The notes below the pieces were generated by a model that was not told where the DNA came from, did not search any database, and worked only from the letters and a program-made list of their open reading frames with translations. From Drosophila persimilis (taxonomy: Eukaryota; Arthropoda; Insecta; Diptera; Drosophilidae): 64,000 nucleotides of DNA. Positions within the stretch are counted from its first letter, which is position 1. Each line of letters starts with the position of its first letter. Made by a program: the position numbers and the translations under genes. Shown piece after piece: positions 1 to 14,000 of the stretch. The stretch is from assembly GCF_003286085.1 (NCBI RefSeq), contig NW_020825317.1, positions 1-64,000 on the forward strand. Direction: 5' to 3'.

Positions 1-1400
1 ATCGCCGGATAGCGCTCTCGGGACCCTACCCGGGACTAAGAAGTTACTACGAAGGCTCTGTGCTACGTGGCGAGATACCGACAAGTATCACCGAGAGTTC
101 ATAGGCAATCGCCGGACTAAGCGCTCTCGGAACCCTACCATGACTAAGAATTACTACGATGTCTTTGCTTTGTGGAGATACCGACAAGTATCACCGAGAG
201 TGCCTAGGCTAATCGCCGGATAGCGGCTCCTCGGGACCTGGCCATGACTAAGAATTAACTACGAATGCTCTTTGCTTAGCTGGCGATACCGACAAGTATC
301 ACCGAGAGTGCCCAAGGCTATCGCCGGATGATTAGCGCTCTCGGGACCCTGGACCGAGCTAGATGATTACTACGAAGGTCTTTGCTTTGCGGAGATACCG
401 ACAAGTATCACCGAGAGTGCCCAGGCTATCGCCGGATAGCGCTCTCGGGACCCTGCCATGCTAAGAATTACTACGAAGGTCTTTGATGTGTGGAGATACC
501 GACCAAGTATCACCGAGAGTGCCCCAGGCTATCGCCGGATAGCGCTCTCGGGACCCTGCCATAATAAGAATTACTAGGAAGGTCTTTGCTTTGTCGGAGA
601 TACCGACAAGTATCACCGAGAGTGCCTAGGCTATCGCCGGATAGCGCTCTCGGGACCCTGCCATGCTAAGAATTGCTACGAATGTCTTTGCTTGTGGAAG
701 ATACCGACAAGTATCACCGAGAGTGCCCTAGGCTATCGCCGGATAGCGCTCTCGGGACCCTGCCATACTAAGAATTACTAGCGAAGGTCTTGCTTTGTGG
801 AGGAATACCGACAAGTATCACCGAGAGTGCCCGGGCTATCCGCCGGATAGCGCTCTCGGGAACCTGCCAGGAATAAGAATTACTACGAAGGTCTTTGCTT
901 TGCGGAGATACCGACAAGTATCACCGAGAGTGCCTAGGCTATCGCCGGATAGCGCTCTCGGGACCCTGCCATACTAAGAATTACTACGGAAGGTCTTTGC
1001 TTTGCGAAGATACGACAAGTATCACACCGAGAGTGCCTAGGCTTAGCCGGATAGCGCTCTCGGACCCTGCCATGCTAGAATTACTACGATGTCTTTTCTA
1101 TGTGGAGATACCGACAAATATCACCGAGAGTGCCCAGCTATGCGCCGGATAGCGCTCTCGGGCTCTGCAATGCTAGAATTACTCGAATGCCTTTTGCTAT
1201 GATGGAGATACCGACAAGTATCACCGAGATGCCCAGGCTATCGCCGGTAGCGCTCTCGGGACCTGCCATATAAGAATACTAGGAAGGTCTTTGCTATGCG
1301 GAGATACCGACAAGTATCACCGAGAGTACCGACGGCTATCTCCGGATAGCGCTCATCGGGGACCCTGCCATGCTAAGAATTACTACGAAGGTCTTTGCTA
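1..1400. repeat. Indel-rich start of satellite array
   Basis: Same 101-bp monomers, but with many single-base insertions and deletions (for example cggctcctcgggacctgg near 225-240 and accgaccaagtatc near 497-510) that are almost absent after about 1400. The change from indel-rich to near-perfect monomers is abrupt. It may be a real decayed flank, or low-accuracy consensus at a contig end; the pattern of isolated indels favours the latter. Confidence 0.6.
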
Positions 1401-1625
1401 TGTGGAGATACCGACAAGTATCACCGAGAGTGCCTAGGCTATCGCCGGATAGCGCTCTCGGGACCCTACCGGACTAAGAATTACTAGGAAGGTCTTTGCT
1501 TTGCGGAGATACCGACAAGTATCACCGAGAGTGCCTAGGCTATCGCCGGATAGCGCTCTCGGGACCCTGCCATGCTAAGAATTACTACGAAGGTCTTTGC
1601 TATGTGGAGATACCGACAAGTATCA

Positions 1626-1663
1626 CCGAGAGTGCCCAGGCTATCGCCGGATAGCGCTCTCGG
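1626..1663. repeat. Dyad symmetry in satellite monomer (example)
   Basis: One representative of a structure present in most monomers. The outer arms are ccgagag (1626-1632) and ctctcgg (1657-1663); the inner arms gctatc (1640-1645) and gatagc (1650-1655) flank a four-base gccg loop. Together they can form a nested hairpin or cruciform of about 38 bases on either strand. Other variable positions of the monomer lie mostly outside the inner arms. Confidence 0.75.
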
Positions 1664-4600
1664 GACCCTGCCATGCTAAGAATTACTACGAAGGTCTTTG
1701 CTTTGCGGAGATACCGACAAGTATCACCGAGAGTGCCTAGGCTATCGCCGGATAGCGCTCTCGGGACCCTGCCATGCTAAGAATTACTACGAATGTCTTT
1801 GCTATGTGGAGATACCGACAAGTATCACCGAGAGTGCCCAGGCTATCGCCGGATAGCGCTCTCGGGACCCTACCGGACTAAGAATTACTAGGAAGGTCTT
1901 TGCTTTGCGGAGATACCGACAAGTATCACCGAGAGTGCCTAGGCTATCGCCGGATAGCGCTCTCGGGACCCTGCCATGCTAAGAATTACTACGAAGGTCT
2001 TTGATGTGTGGAGATACCGACAAGTATCACCGAGAGTGCCCAGGCTATCGCCGGATAGCGCTCTCGGGACCCTGCCATAATAAGAATTACTAGGAAGGTC
2101 TTTGCTATGCGGAGATACCGAAAAGTGTCACCGAGAGTGCCTAGGCTATCGCCGGATAGCGCTCTCGGGACCCTGCCATGCTAAGAATTGCTACGAATGT
2201 CTTTGCTATGTGGAGATACCGACAAGTATCACCGAGAGTGCCCAGGCTATCGCCGGATAGCGCTCTCGGGACCCTGCCATAATAAGAATTACTAGGAAGG
2301 TCTTTGCTTTGCGGAAATACCGACAAGTATCACCGAGAGTGCCTAGGCTATCGCCGGATTGCGCTCTCGGGACCCTGCCATGCTAAGACCTACTGCGAAT
2401 GTCTTTGCTATGTGGAGATACCGACAACTATCACCGAGAGTGCCCAGGCTATCGCCGGATAGCGCTCTCGGGACCCTGCCATAATAAGAATTACTAGGAA
2501 GGTCTTTGCTATGCGGAGATACCGACAAGTATCACCGAGAGTGCCTACGCTATCGCCGGATAGCGCTCTCGGGACCCTGCCATGCTAAGAATTACTGCGA
2601 ATGTCTTTGCTATGTGGAGATACCGACAAGTATCACCGAGAGTGCCCAGGCTATCGCCGGATAGCGCTCTCGGGAACCTACCGGACTAAGAATTACTACG
2701 AAGGTCTTTGCTTTGCGGAGATACCGACAAGTATCACCGAGAGTGCCTACGCTATCGCCGGATTGCGCTCTCGGGACCCTGCCATGCTAAGAATTACTGC
2801 GAATGTCTTTGCTATGTGGAGATACCGACAAGTATCACCGAGAGTGCCCAGGCTATCGCCGGATAGCGCTCTCGGGACCCTGCCATAATAAGAATTACTA
2901 GGAAGGTCTTTGCTTTGCGGAGATACCGACAAGTATCACCGAGAGTGCCTACGCTATCGCCGGATTGCGCTCTCGGGACCCTGCCATGCTAAGAATTACT
3001 GCGAATGTCTTTGCTATGTGGAGATACCGACAAGTATCACCGAGAGTGCCCAGGCTATCGCCGGATAGCGCTCTCGGGACCCTGCCATGCTAAGAATTAC
3101 TACGAATGTCTTTGATGTGTGGAGATACCGACAAGTATCACCGAGAGTGCCTAGGCTATCGCCGGATAGCGCTCTCGGGACCCTGCCATGCTAAGAATTA
3201 CTACGAATGTCTTTGCTATGTGGAGATACCGACAAGTATCACCGAGAGTGCCCAGGCTATCGCCGGATAGCGCTCTCGGGACCCTACCGGACTAAGAATT
3301 ACTAGGAAGGTCTTTGCTTTGCGGAGATACCGACAAGTATCACCGAGAGTGCCTAGGCTATCGCCGGATAGCGCTCTCGGGACCCTGCCATGCTAAGAAT
3401 TACTACGAAGGTCTTTGATGTGTGGAGATACCGACAAGTATCACCGAGAGTGCCCAGGCTATCGCCGGATAGCGCTCTCGGGACCCTGCCATAATAAGAA
3501 TTACTAGGAAGGTCTTTGCTTTGCGGAGATACCGAAAAGTGTCACCGAGAGTGCCTAGGCTATCGCCGGATAGCGCTCTCGGGACCCTGCCATGCTAAGA
3601 ATTGCTACGAATGTCTTTGCTATGTGGAGATACCGACAAGTATCACCGAGAGTGCCCAGGCTATCGCCGGATAGCGCTCTCGGGACCCTGCCATAATAAG
3701 AATTACTAGGAAGGTCTTTGCTTTGCGGAAATACCGACAAGTATCACCGAGAGTGCCCGGGCTATCGCCGGATAGCGCTCTCGGGACCCTGCCATAATAA
3801 GAATTACTAGGAAGGTCTTTGCTTTGCGGAGATACCGACAAGTATCACCGAGAGTGCATAGGCTATCGCCGGATAGCGCTCTCGGGACCCTGCCATGCTA
3901 AGAATTACTGCGAATGTCTTTGCTATGTGGAGATACCGACAAGTATCACCGAGAGTGCCCAGGCTATCGCCGGATAGCGCTCTCGGGACCCTGCCATAAT
4001 AAGAATTACTAGGAAGGTCTTTGCTTTGCGGAGATACCGACAAGTATCACCGAGAGTGCCTACGCTATCGCCGGATTGCGCTCTCGGGACCCTGCCATGC
4101 TAAGAATTACTGCGAATGTCTTTGCTATGTGGAGATACCGACAAGTATCACCGAGAGTGCCCAGGCTATCGCCGGATAGCGCTCTCGGGACCCTGCCATG
4201 CTAAGAATTACTACGATTGTCTTTGATGTGTGGAGATACCGACAAGTATCACCGAGAGTGCCTAGGCTATCGCCGGATAGCGCTCTCGGGATCCTGCCAT
4301 GCTAAGAATTACTACGAATGTCTTTGCTATGTGGAGATACCGACAAGTATCACCGAGAGTGCCCAGGCTATCGCCGGATAGCGCTCTCGGGACCCTACCG
4401 GACTAAGAATTACTAGGAAGGTCTTTGCTTTGCGGAGATACCGACAAGTATCACCGAGAGTGCCTAGGCTATCGCCGGATAGCGCTCTCGGGACCCTGCC
4501 ATGCTAAGAATTACTACGAAGGTCTTTGATGTGTGGAGATACCGACAAGTATCACCGAGAGTGCCCAGGCTATCGCCGGATAGCGCTCTCGGGACCCTGC

Positions 4601-5818
4601 CATAATAAGAATTACTAGGAAGGTCTTTGCTTTGCGGAGATACCGAAAAGTGTCACCGAGAGTGCCTAGGCTATCGCCGGATAGCGCTCTCGGGACCCTG
4701 CCATGCTAAGAATTGCTACGAATGTCTTTGCTATGTGGAGATACCGACAAGTATCACCGAGAGTGCCCAGGCTATCGCCGGATAGCGCTCTCGGGACCCT
4801 GCCATAATAAGAATTACTAGGAAGGTCTTTGCTTTGCGGAAATACCGACAAGTATCACCGAGAGTGCCCGGGCTATCGCCGGATAGCGCTCTCGGGAACC
4901 TACCGGACTAAGAATTACTACGAAGGTCTTTGCTTTGCGGAGATACCGACAAGTATCACCGAGAGTGCCTAGGCTATCGCCGGAGAGCGCTCTCGGGACC
5001 CTGCCATAATAAGAATTACTAGGAAGGTCTTTGCTTTGCGGAGATACCGACAAGTATCACCGAGAGTGCATAGGCTATCGCCGGATAGCGCTCTCGGGAC
5101 CCTGCCATGCTAAGAATTACTGCGAATGTCTTTGCTATGTGGAGATACCGACAAGTATCACCGAGAGTGCCCAGGCTATCGCCGGATAGCGCTCTCGGGA
5201 CCCTGCCATGCTAAGAATTACTACGAAGGTCTTTGCTTTGCGGAGATACCGACAAGTATCACCGAGAGTGCCTAGGCTATCGCCGGATAGCGCTCTCGGG
5301 ACCCTGCCATGCTAAGAATTACTACGAATGTCTTTGCTATGTGGAGATACCGACAAGTATCACCGAGAGTGCCCAGGCTATCGCCGGATAGCGCTCTCGG
5401 GACCCTACCGGACTAAGAATTACTAGGAAGGTCTTTGCTTTGCGGAGATACCGACAAGTATCACCGAGAGTGCCTAGGCTATCGCCGGATAGCGCTCTCG
5501 GGACCCTGCCATGCTAAGAATTACTACGAAGGTCTTTGATGTGTGGAGATACCGACAAGTATCACCGAGAGTGCCCAGGCTATCGCCGGATAGCGCTCTC
5601 GGGACCCTGCCATAATAAGAATTACTAGGAAGGTCTTTGCTATGCGGAGATACCGAAAAGTGTCACCGAGAGTGCCTAGGCTATCGCCGGATAGCGCTCT
5701 CGGGACCCTGCCATGCTAAGAATTGCTACGAATGTCTTTGCTATGTGGAGATACCGACAAGTATCACCGAGAGTGCCCAGGCTATCGCCGGATAGCGCTC
5801 TCGGGACCCTGCCATAAT

Positions 5819-6690
5819 AAGAATTACTAGGAAGGTCTTTGCTTTGCGGAAATACCGACAAGTATCACCGAGAGTGCCTAGGCTATCGCCGCATAGCGCT
5901 CTCGGGACCCTGCCATGCTAAGACCTACTGCGAATGTCTTTGCTATGTGGAGATACCGACAAGTATCACCGAGAGTGCCCAGGCTATCGCCGGATAGCGC
6001 TCTCGGGACCCTGCCATAATAAGAATTACTAGGAAGGTCTTTGCTATGCGGAGATACCGACAAGTATCACCGAGAGTGCCTACGCTATCGCCGGATAGCG
6101 CTCTCGGGACCCTGCCATGCTAAGAATTACTGCGAATGTCTTTGCTATGTGGAGATACCGACAAGTATCACCGAGAGTGCCCAGGCTATCGCCGGATAGC
6201 GCTCTCGGGAACCTACCGGACTAAGAATTACTACGAAGGTCTTTGCTTTGCGGAGATACCGACAAGTATCACCGAGAGTGCCTAGGCTATCGCCGGTGAG
6301 CGCTCTCGGGACCCTGCCATAATAAGAATTACTAGGAAGGTCTTTGCTTTGCGGAGATACCGACAAGTATCACCGAGAGTGCATAGGCTATCGCCGGATA
6401 GCGCTCTCGGGACCCTGCCATGCTAAGAATTACTGCGAATGTCTTTGCTATGTGGAGATACCGACAAGTATCACCGAGAGTGCCCAGGCTATCGCCGGAT
6501 AGCGCTCTCGGGACCCTGCCATAATTAGAATTACTAGGAAGGTCTTTGCTTTGCGGAGATACCGACAAGTATCACCGAGAGTGCCTACGCTATCGCCGGA
6601 TAGCGCTCTCGGGACCCTGCCATGCTAAGAATTACTGCGAATGTCTTTGCTATGTGGAGATACCGACAAGTATCACCGAGAGTGCCCAGA
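5819..6690. repeat. Satellite block duplicated at 8090
   Basis: This multi-monomer block carries diagnostic variants (cggaaatacc, gccgcatagcg, agacctactgcg and a cgccggtgagcg monomer near 6292) in an order that recurs from about 8090 at an offset of 2270 bases. The offset is not a multiple of 101, because the second copy starts inside a monomer. Confidence 0.7.
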
Positions 6691-6869
6691 CTATCGCCGG
6701 ATAGCGCTCTCGGGACCCTGCCATAATAAGAATTACTAGGAAGGTCTTTACGTTGCGGAGATACCGACAAGTATCACCGAGAGTGCCTAGGTTATCGCCG
6801 GATAGCGCTCTCGGGACCCTGCCATGCTAAGAATTACTACGAAGGTCTTTGCTTTGCGGAGATACCGAC

Positions 6870-8085
6870 AAGTATCACCGAGAGTGCCCAGGCTATCGCC
6901 GGATAGCGCTCTCGGGACCCTACCGGACTAAGAATTACTAGGAAGGTCTTTGCTTTGCGGAGATACCGACAAGTATCACCGAGAGTGCCTAGGCTATCGC
7001 CGGATAGCGCTCTCGGGACCCTGCCATGCTAAGAATTACTGCGAATGTCTTTGCTATGTGGAGATACCGACAAGTATCACCGAGAGTGCCCAGACTATCG
7101 CCGGATAGCGATCTCGGGACCCTGCCATAATAAGAATTACTATGAAGGTCTTTACGTTGCGGAGATACCGACAAGTATCACCGAGAGTGCCTACGCTATC
7201 GCCGGATAGCGCTCTCGGGACCCTGCCATGCTAAGAATTACTGCGAATGTCTTTGCTATGTGGAGATACCGACAAGTATCACCGAGAGTGCCTAGGCTAT
7301 CGCCGGATAGCGCTCTCGGGAACCTGCCATGCTAAGAATTACTACGAAGGTCTTTGCTATTTGGAGATACCGACAAGTATCACCGAGAGTGCCCAGGCTA
7401 TCGCCGGATAGCGCTCTCGGGACCCTGCCATAATAAGAATTACTAGGAAGGTCTTTGCTTTGCGGAGATACCGACAAGTATCACCGAGAGTGCCTAGGCT
7501 ATCGCCGGATAGCGCTCTCGGGACCCTGCCATGCTAAGAATTACTGCGAATGTCTTTGCTATGTGGAGATACCGACAAGTATCACCGAGAGTGCCTAAGT
7601 TATCGCCGGATAGCGCTCTCGGGACCCTGCCATAATAAGAATTACTGGGGAGGTCTTTGCTTTGCGGAGATACCGACAAGTATCACCGAGAGTGCCTACG
7701 CTATCGCCGGATAGCGCTCTCGGGACCCTGCCATGCTAAGAATTACTACGAAGGTCATTGCTATGTGGAGATACCGACAAGTATCACCGAGAGTGCCCAG
7801 GCTATCGCCGGATAGCGCTCTCCGGGACCCTGCCGGACTAAGAATTACTATGAAGGTCTTTACGTTGCGGAGATACTGACAAGTATCACCGAGAGTGCCT
7901 AGGCTATCGCCGGATAGCGCTCTCGAGACCCTGCCATGCTAAGAATTACTACGAAGGTCTTTGCTTTGCGGAGATACCGACAAGTATCACCGAGAGTGCC
8001 TAGGCTATCGCCGGATAGCGCTCTCGGGACCCTGCCATGCTTAGAATTACTACGAAGGTCTTTGCTATGTGGAGATACCGACAAG
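6870..8085. repeat. Satellite block duplicated at 9747-10960
   Basis: Rare variants occur in the same order about 2876 bases downstream: agcgatctcgg (7106 and 9984), gctatttggag (7359 and 10235), gcctaagttatc (7590 and 10468), aggtcattgc (7750 and 10628), and agatactgac (7871 and 10747). Occasional differences inside the block suggest exchange between copies after the duplication. Confidence 0.7.
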
Positions 8086-11000
8086 TATAAGAATTACTAG
8101 GAAGGTCTTTGCTTTGCGGAAATACCGACAAGTATCACCGAGAGTGCCTAGGCTATCGCCGCATAGCGCTCTCGGGACCCTGCCATGCTAAGACCTACTG
8201 CGAATGTCTTTGCTATGTGGAGATACCGACAAGTATCACCGAGAGTGCCCAGGCTATCGCCGGATAGCGCTCTCGGGACCCTGCCATAATAAGAATTACT
8301 AGGAAGGTCTTTGCTATGCGGAGATACCGACAAGTATCACCGAGAGTGCCTACGCTATCGCCGGATAGCGCTCTCGGGACCCTGCCATGCTAAGAATTAC
8401 TGCGAATGTCTTTGCTATGTGGAGATACCGACAAGTATAACCGAGAGTGCCCAGGCTATCGCCGGATAGCGCTCTCGGGAACCTACCGGACTAAGAATTA
8501 CTACGAAGGTCTTTGCTTTGCGGAGATACCGACAAGTATCACCGAGAGTGCCTAGGCTATCGCCGGTGAGCGCTCTCGGGACCCTGCCATAATAAGAATT
8601 ACTAGGAAGGTCTTTGCTTTGCGGAGATACCGACAAGTATCACCGAGAGTGCATAGGCTATCGCCGGATAGCGCTCTCGGGACCCTGCCATGCTAAGAAT
8701 TACTGCGAATGTCTTTGCTATGTGGAGATACCGACAAGTATCACCGAGAGTGCCCAGGCTATCGCCGGATAGCGCTCTCGGGACCCTGCCATAATAAGAA
8801 TTACTAGGAAGGTCTTTGCTTTGCGGAGATACCGACAAGTATCACCGAGAGTGCCTACGCTATCGCCGGATAGCGCTCTCGGGACCCTGCCATGCTAAGA
8901 ATTACTGCGAATGTCTTTGCTATGTGGAGATACCGACAAGTATCACCGAGAGTGCCCAGGCTATCGCCGGATAGCGCTCTCGGGACCCTACCGGACTAAG
9001 AATTACTAGGAAGGTCTTTGCTTTGCGGAGATACCGACAAGTATCACCGAGAGTGCCTAGGCTATCGCCGGATAGCGCTCTCGGGACCCTGCCATGCTAA
9101 GAATTACTGCGAATGTCTTTGCTATGTGGAGATACCGACAAGTATCACCGAGAGTGCCCAGACTATCGCCGGATAGCGCTCTCGGGACCCTGCCATAATA
9201 AGAATTACTAGGAAGGTCTTTGCTTTGCGGAGATACCGACAAGTATCACCGAGAGTGCCTACGCTATCGCCGGATAGCGCTCTCGGGACCCTGCCATGCT
9301 AAGAATTACTGCGAATGTCTTTGCTATGTGGAGATACCGACAAGTATCACCGAGAGTGCCCAGGCTATCGCCGGATAGCGCTCTCGGGACCCTACCGGAC
9401 TAAGAATTACTAGGAAGGTCTTTGCTTTGCGGAGATACCGACAAGTATCACCGAGAGTGCCCAGACTATCGCCGGATAGCGCTCTCGGGACCCTGCCATA
9501 ATAAGAATTACTAGGAAGGTCTTTACGTTGCGGAGATACCGACAAGTATCACCGAGAGTGCCTAGGTTATCGCCGGATAGCGCTCTCGGGACCCTGCCAT
9601 GCTAAGAATTACTACGAAGGTCTTTGCTTTGCGGAGATACCGACAGGTATCACCGAGAGTGCCTAGGCTATCGCCGGATAGCGCTCTCGGGACCCTGCCA
9701 TGCTAAGAATTACTACGAATGTCTTTGCTATGTGGAGATACCGACAAGTATCACCGAGAGTGCCCAGGCTATCGCCGGATAGCGCTCTCGGGACCCTACC
9801 GGACTAAGAATTACTAGGAAGGTCTTTGCTTTGCGGAGATACCGACAAGTATCACCGAGAGTGCCTAGGCTATCGCCGGATAGCGCTCTCGGGACCCTGC
9901 CATGCTAAGAATTACTGCGAATGTCTTTGCTATGTGGAGATACCGACAAGTATCACCGAGAGTGCCCAGACTATCGCCGGATAGCGATCTCGGGACCCTG
10001 CCATAATAAGAATTACTAGGAAGGTCTTTGCTTTGCGGAGATACCGAAAAGTGTCACCGAGAGTGCCTACGCTATCGCCGGATAGCGCTCTCGGGACCCT
10101 GCCATGCTAAGAATTACTGCGAATGTCTTTGCTATGTGGAGATACCGACAAGTATCACCGAGAGTGCCTAGGCTATCGCCGGATAGCGCTCTCGGGAACC
10201 TGCCATGCTAAGAATTACTACGAAGGTCTTTGCTATTTGGAGATACCGACAAGTATCACCGAGAGTGCCCAGGCTATCGCCGGATAGCGCTCTCGGGACC
10301 CTGCCATAATAAGAATTACTAGGAAGGTCTTTGCTTTGCGGAGATACCGACAAGTATCACCGAGAGTGCCTAGGCTATCGCCGGATAGCGCTCTCGGGAC
10401 CCTGCCATGCTAAGAATTACTGCGAATGTCTTTGCTATGTGGAGATACCGACAAGTATCACCGAGAGTGCCTAAGTTATCGCCGGATAGCGCTCTCGGGA
10501 CCCTGCCATAATAAGAATTACTGGGAAGGTCTTTGCTTTGCGGAGATACCGACAAGTATCACCGAGAGTGCCTACGCTATCGCCGGATAGCGCTCTCGGG
10601 ACCCTGCCATGCTAAGAATTACTACGAAGGTCATTGCTATGTGGAGATACCGACAAGTATCACCGAGAGTGCCCAGGCTATCGCCGGATAGCGCTCTCGG
10701 GACCCTGCCGGACTAAGAATTACTATGAAGGTCTTTACGTTGCGGAGATACTGACAAGTATCACCGAGAGTGCCTAGGCTATCGCCGGATAGCGCTCTCG
10801 GGACCCTGCCATGCTAAGAATTACTACGAAGGTCTTTGCTTTGCGGAGATACCGACAAGTATCACCGAGAGTGCCTAGGCTATCGCCGGATAGCGCTCTC
10901 GGGACCCTGCCATGCTTAGAATTACTACGAAGGTCTTTGCTATGTGGAGATACCGACAAGTATCACCGAGAGTGCCCAGGCTATCGCCGGATAGCGCTCT

Positions 11001-14000
11001 CCGGGACCCTGCCGGACTAAGAATTACTATGAAGGTCTTTACGTTGCGGAGATACTGACAAGTATCACCGAGAGTGCCTAGGCTATCGCCGGATAGCGCT
11101 CTCGGGACCCTGCCATGCTAAGAATTACTACGAAGGTCTTTGCTTTGCGGAGATACCGACAAGTATCACCGAGAGTGCCCAGGCTATCGCCGGATAGCGC
11201 TCTCCGGGACCCTGCCGGACTAAGAATTACTATGAAGGTCTTTACGTTGCGGAGATACTGACAAGTATCACCGAGAGTGCCTAGGCTATCGCCGGATAGC
11301 GCTCTCGGGACCCTGCCATAATAAGAATTACTAGGAAGGTCTTTGCTTTGCGGAGATACCGACAAGTATCACCGAGAGTGCATAGGCTATCGCCGGATAG
11401 CGCTCTCGGGACCCTGCCATGCTAAGAATTACTAGGAAGGTCTTTGCTTTGCGGAGATACCGACAAGTATCACCGAGAGTGCATAGGCTATCGCCGGATA
11501 GCGCTCTCGGGACCCTGCCATGCTAAGAATTACTGCGAATGTCTTTGCTATGTGGAGATACCGACAAGTATCACCGAGAGTGCCCAGGCTATCGCCGGAT
11601 AGCGCTCTCGGGACCCTGCCATAATAAGAATTACTAGGAAGGTCTTTGCTTTGCGGAGATACCGACAAGTATCACCGAGAGTGCCTACGCTATCGCCGGA
11701 TAGCGCTCTCGGGACACTGCCATGCTAAGAATTACTGCGAATGTCTTTGCTATGTGGAGATACCGACAAGTATCACCGAGAGTGCCCAGACTATCGCCGG
11801 ATAGCGCTCTCGGGAACCAACCGGACTAAGAATTACTACGAAGGTCTTTGCTATGTGGAGATACCGACAAGTATCACCGAGAGTGCCCAGGCTATCGCCG
11901 GATAGCGCTCTCCGGGACCCTGCCGGACTAAGAATTACTATGAAGGTCTTTACGTTGCGGAGATACTGACAAGTATCACCGAGAGTGCCTAGGCTATCGC
12001 CGGATAGCGCTCTCGGGACCCTGCCATGCTAAGAATTACTACGAAGGTCTTTGCTTTGCGGAGATACCGACAAGTATCACCGAGAGTGCCTAGGCTATCG
12101 CCGGATAGCGCTCTCGGGACCCTACCGGACTAAGAATTACTACGATGGTCTTTGCTTTGCGGAGATACCGACAAGTATCACCGAGAGTGCCTAGGCTATC
12201 GCCGGAGAGCGCTCTCGGGACCCTGCCATAATAAGAATTACTAGGAAGGTCTTTGCTTTGCGGAGATACCGACAAGTATCACCGAGAGTGCATAGGCTAT
12301 CGCCGGATAGCGCTCTCGGGACCCTGCCATGCTAAGAATTACTGCGAATGTCTTTGCTATGTGGAGATACCGACAAGTATCACCGAGAGTGCCAAGGCTA
12401 TCGCCGGATAGCGCTCTCGGGACCCTGCCATAATAAGAATTACTAGGAAGGTCTTTGCTTTGCGGAGATACCGACAAGTATCACCGAGAGTGCCTACGCT
12501 ATCGCCGGATAGCGCTCTCGGGACCCTGCCATGCTAAGAATTACTGCGAATGTCTTTGCTATGTGGAGATACCGACAAGTATCACCGAGAGTGCCCAGAC
12601 TATCGCCGGATAGCGCTCTCGGGACCCTGCCATAATAAGAATTACTACGAAGGTCTTTACGTTGCGGAGATACCGACGAGTATCACCGAGAGTGCCTAGG
12701 TTATCGCCGGATAGCGCTCTCGGGACCCTGCCATGCTAAGAATTACTAGGAAGGTCTTTGCTTTGCGGAGATACCGACAAGTATCACCGAGAGTGCCTAG
12801 GCTATCGCCGGATAGCGCTCTCGGGACCCTGCCATGCCAAGAATTACTACGAATGTCTTTGCTGTGTGGAGATACCGACAAGTATCACGGAGAGTGCCCA
12901 GACTATCGCCGGATAGCGCTCTCCGGGACCCTGCCGGACTAAGAATTACTATGAAGGTCTTTACGTTGCGGAGATACTGACAAGTATCACCGAGAGTGCC
13001 TAGGCTATCGCCGGATAGCGCTCTCGGGACACTGCCATGCTAAGAATTACTACGAAGGTCTTTGCTTTGCGGAGATACCGACAAGTATCACCGAGAGTGC
13101 CTAGGCTATCGCCGGATAGCGCTCTCGGGACCCTGCCGGACTAAGAATTACTATGAAGGTCTTTACGTTGCGGAGATACCGACAAGTATCACCGAGAGTG
13201 CCTAGGCTATCGCCGAATAGCGCTCTCGGGACCCTGCCATGCTAAGAATTACTACGAAGGTCTTTGCTTTGCGGAGATACCGACAAGTATCACCGAGAGT
13301 GCCCAGGCTATCGCCGGATAGCGCTCTCGGGACCCTGCCATGCTTAGAATTACTACGAAGGTCTTTGCTATGCGGAGATACCGACAAGTTTCACCGGGAG
13401 TGCCTAGGCAATCACCGGATAGCGCTCTCGGGACCCAACCGGACTAAGAATTACTACGAAGGTATTTTGCTTTGCGGAGATACCGACAAGTATCACCGAG
13501 AGTGCCTAGGCTATCACCAGATAGCGCTCTCGGGACCCTGCAATGCTAAGAATTACTACGAAGGTCTTTGCTTTGCGGAGATACCGACAAGTATCACCGA
13601 GAGTGCCTAGGCTATCGCCGGATAGCGCTCTCGGGACCCTGCCATGCTAAGAATTACTACGATTGTCTTTGCTATGTGGAGATACCGACAAGTATCACCG
13701 AGAGTGCCCAGGCTATCGCCGGATAGCGCTCTCGGGACCCTACCGGACTAAAAATTACTACGAAGGTCTTTGCTTTGCGGAGATACCGACAAGTATCACC
13801 GAGAGTGCCTAGGCTATCGCCGGATAGCGCTCTCGGGACCCTGCCATAATAAAAATTACTAGGAAGGTCTTTGCTTTGCGGAGATACCGACAAGTATCAC
13901 CGAGAGTTCCTAGGCAATCTCCGGATAGCGCTCTCGGGACCCTGCCATGCTAAGAATTACTACGAAGGTCTTTGCTATGTGGAGATACCGACAAGTATCA

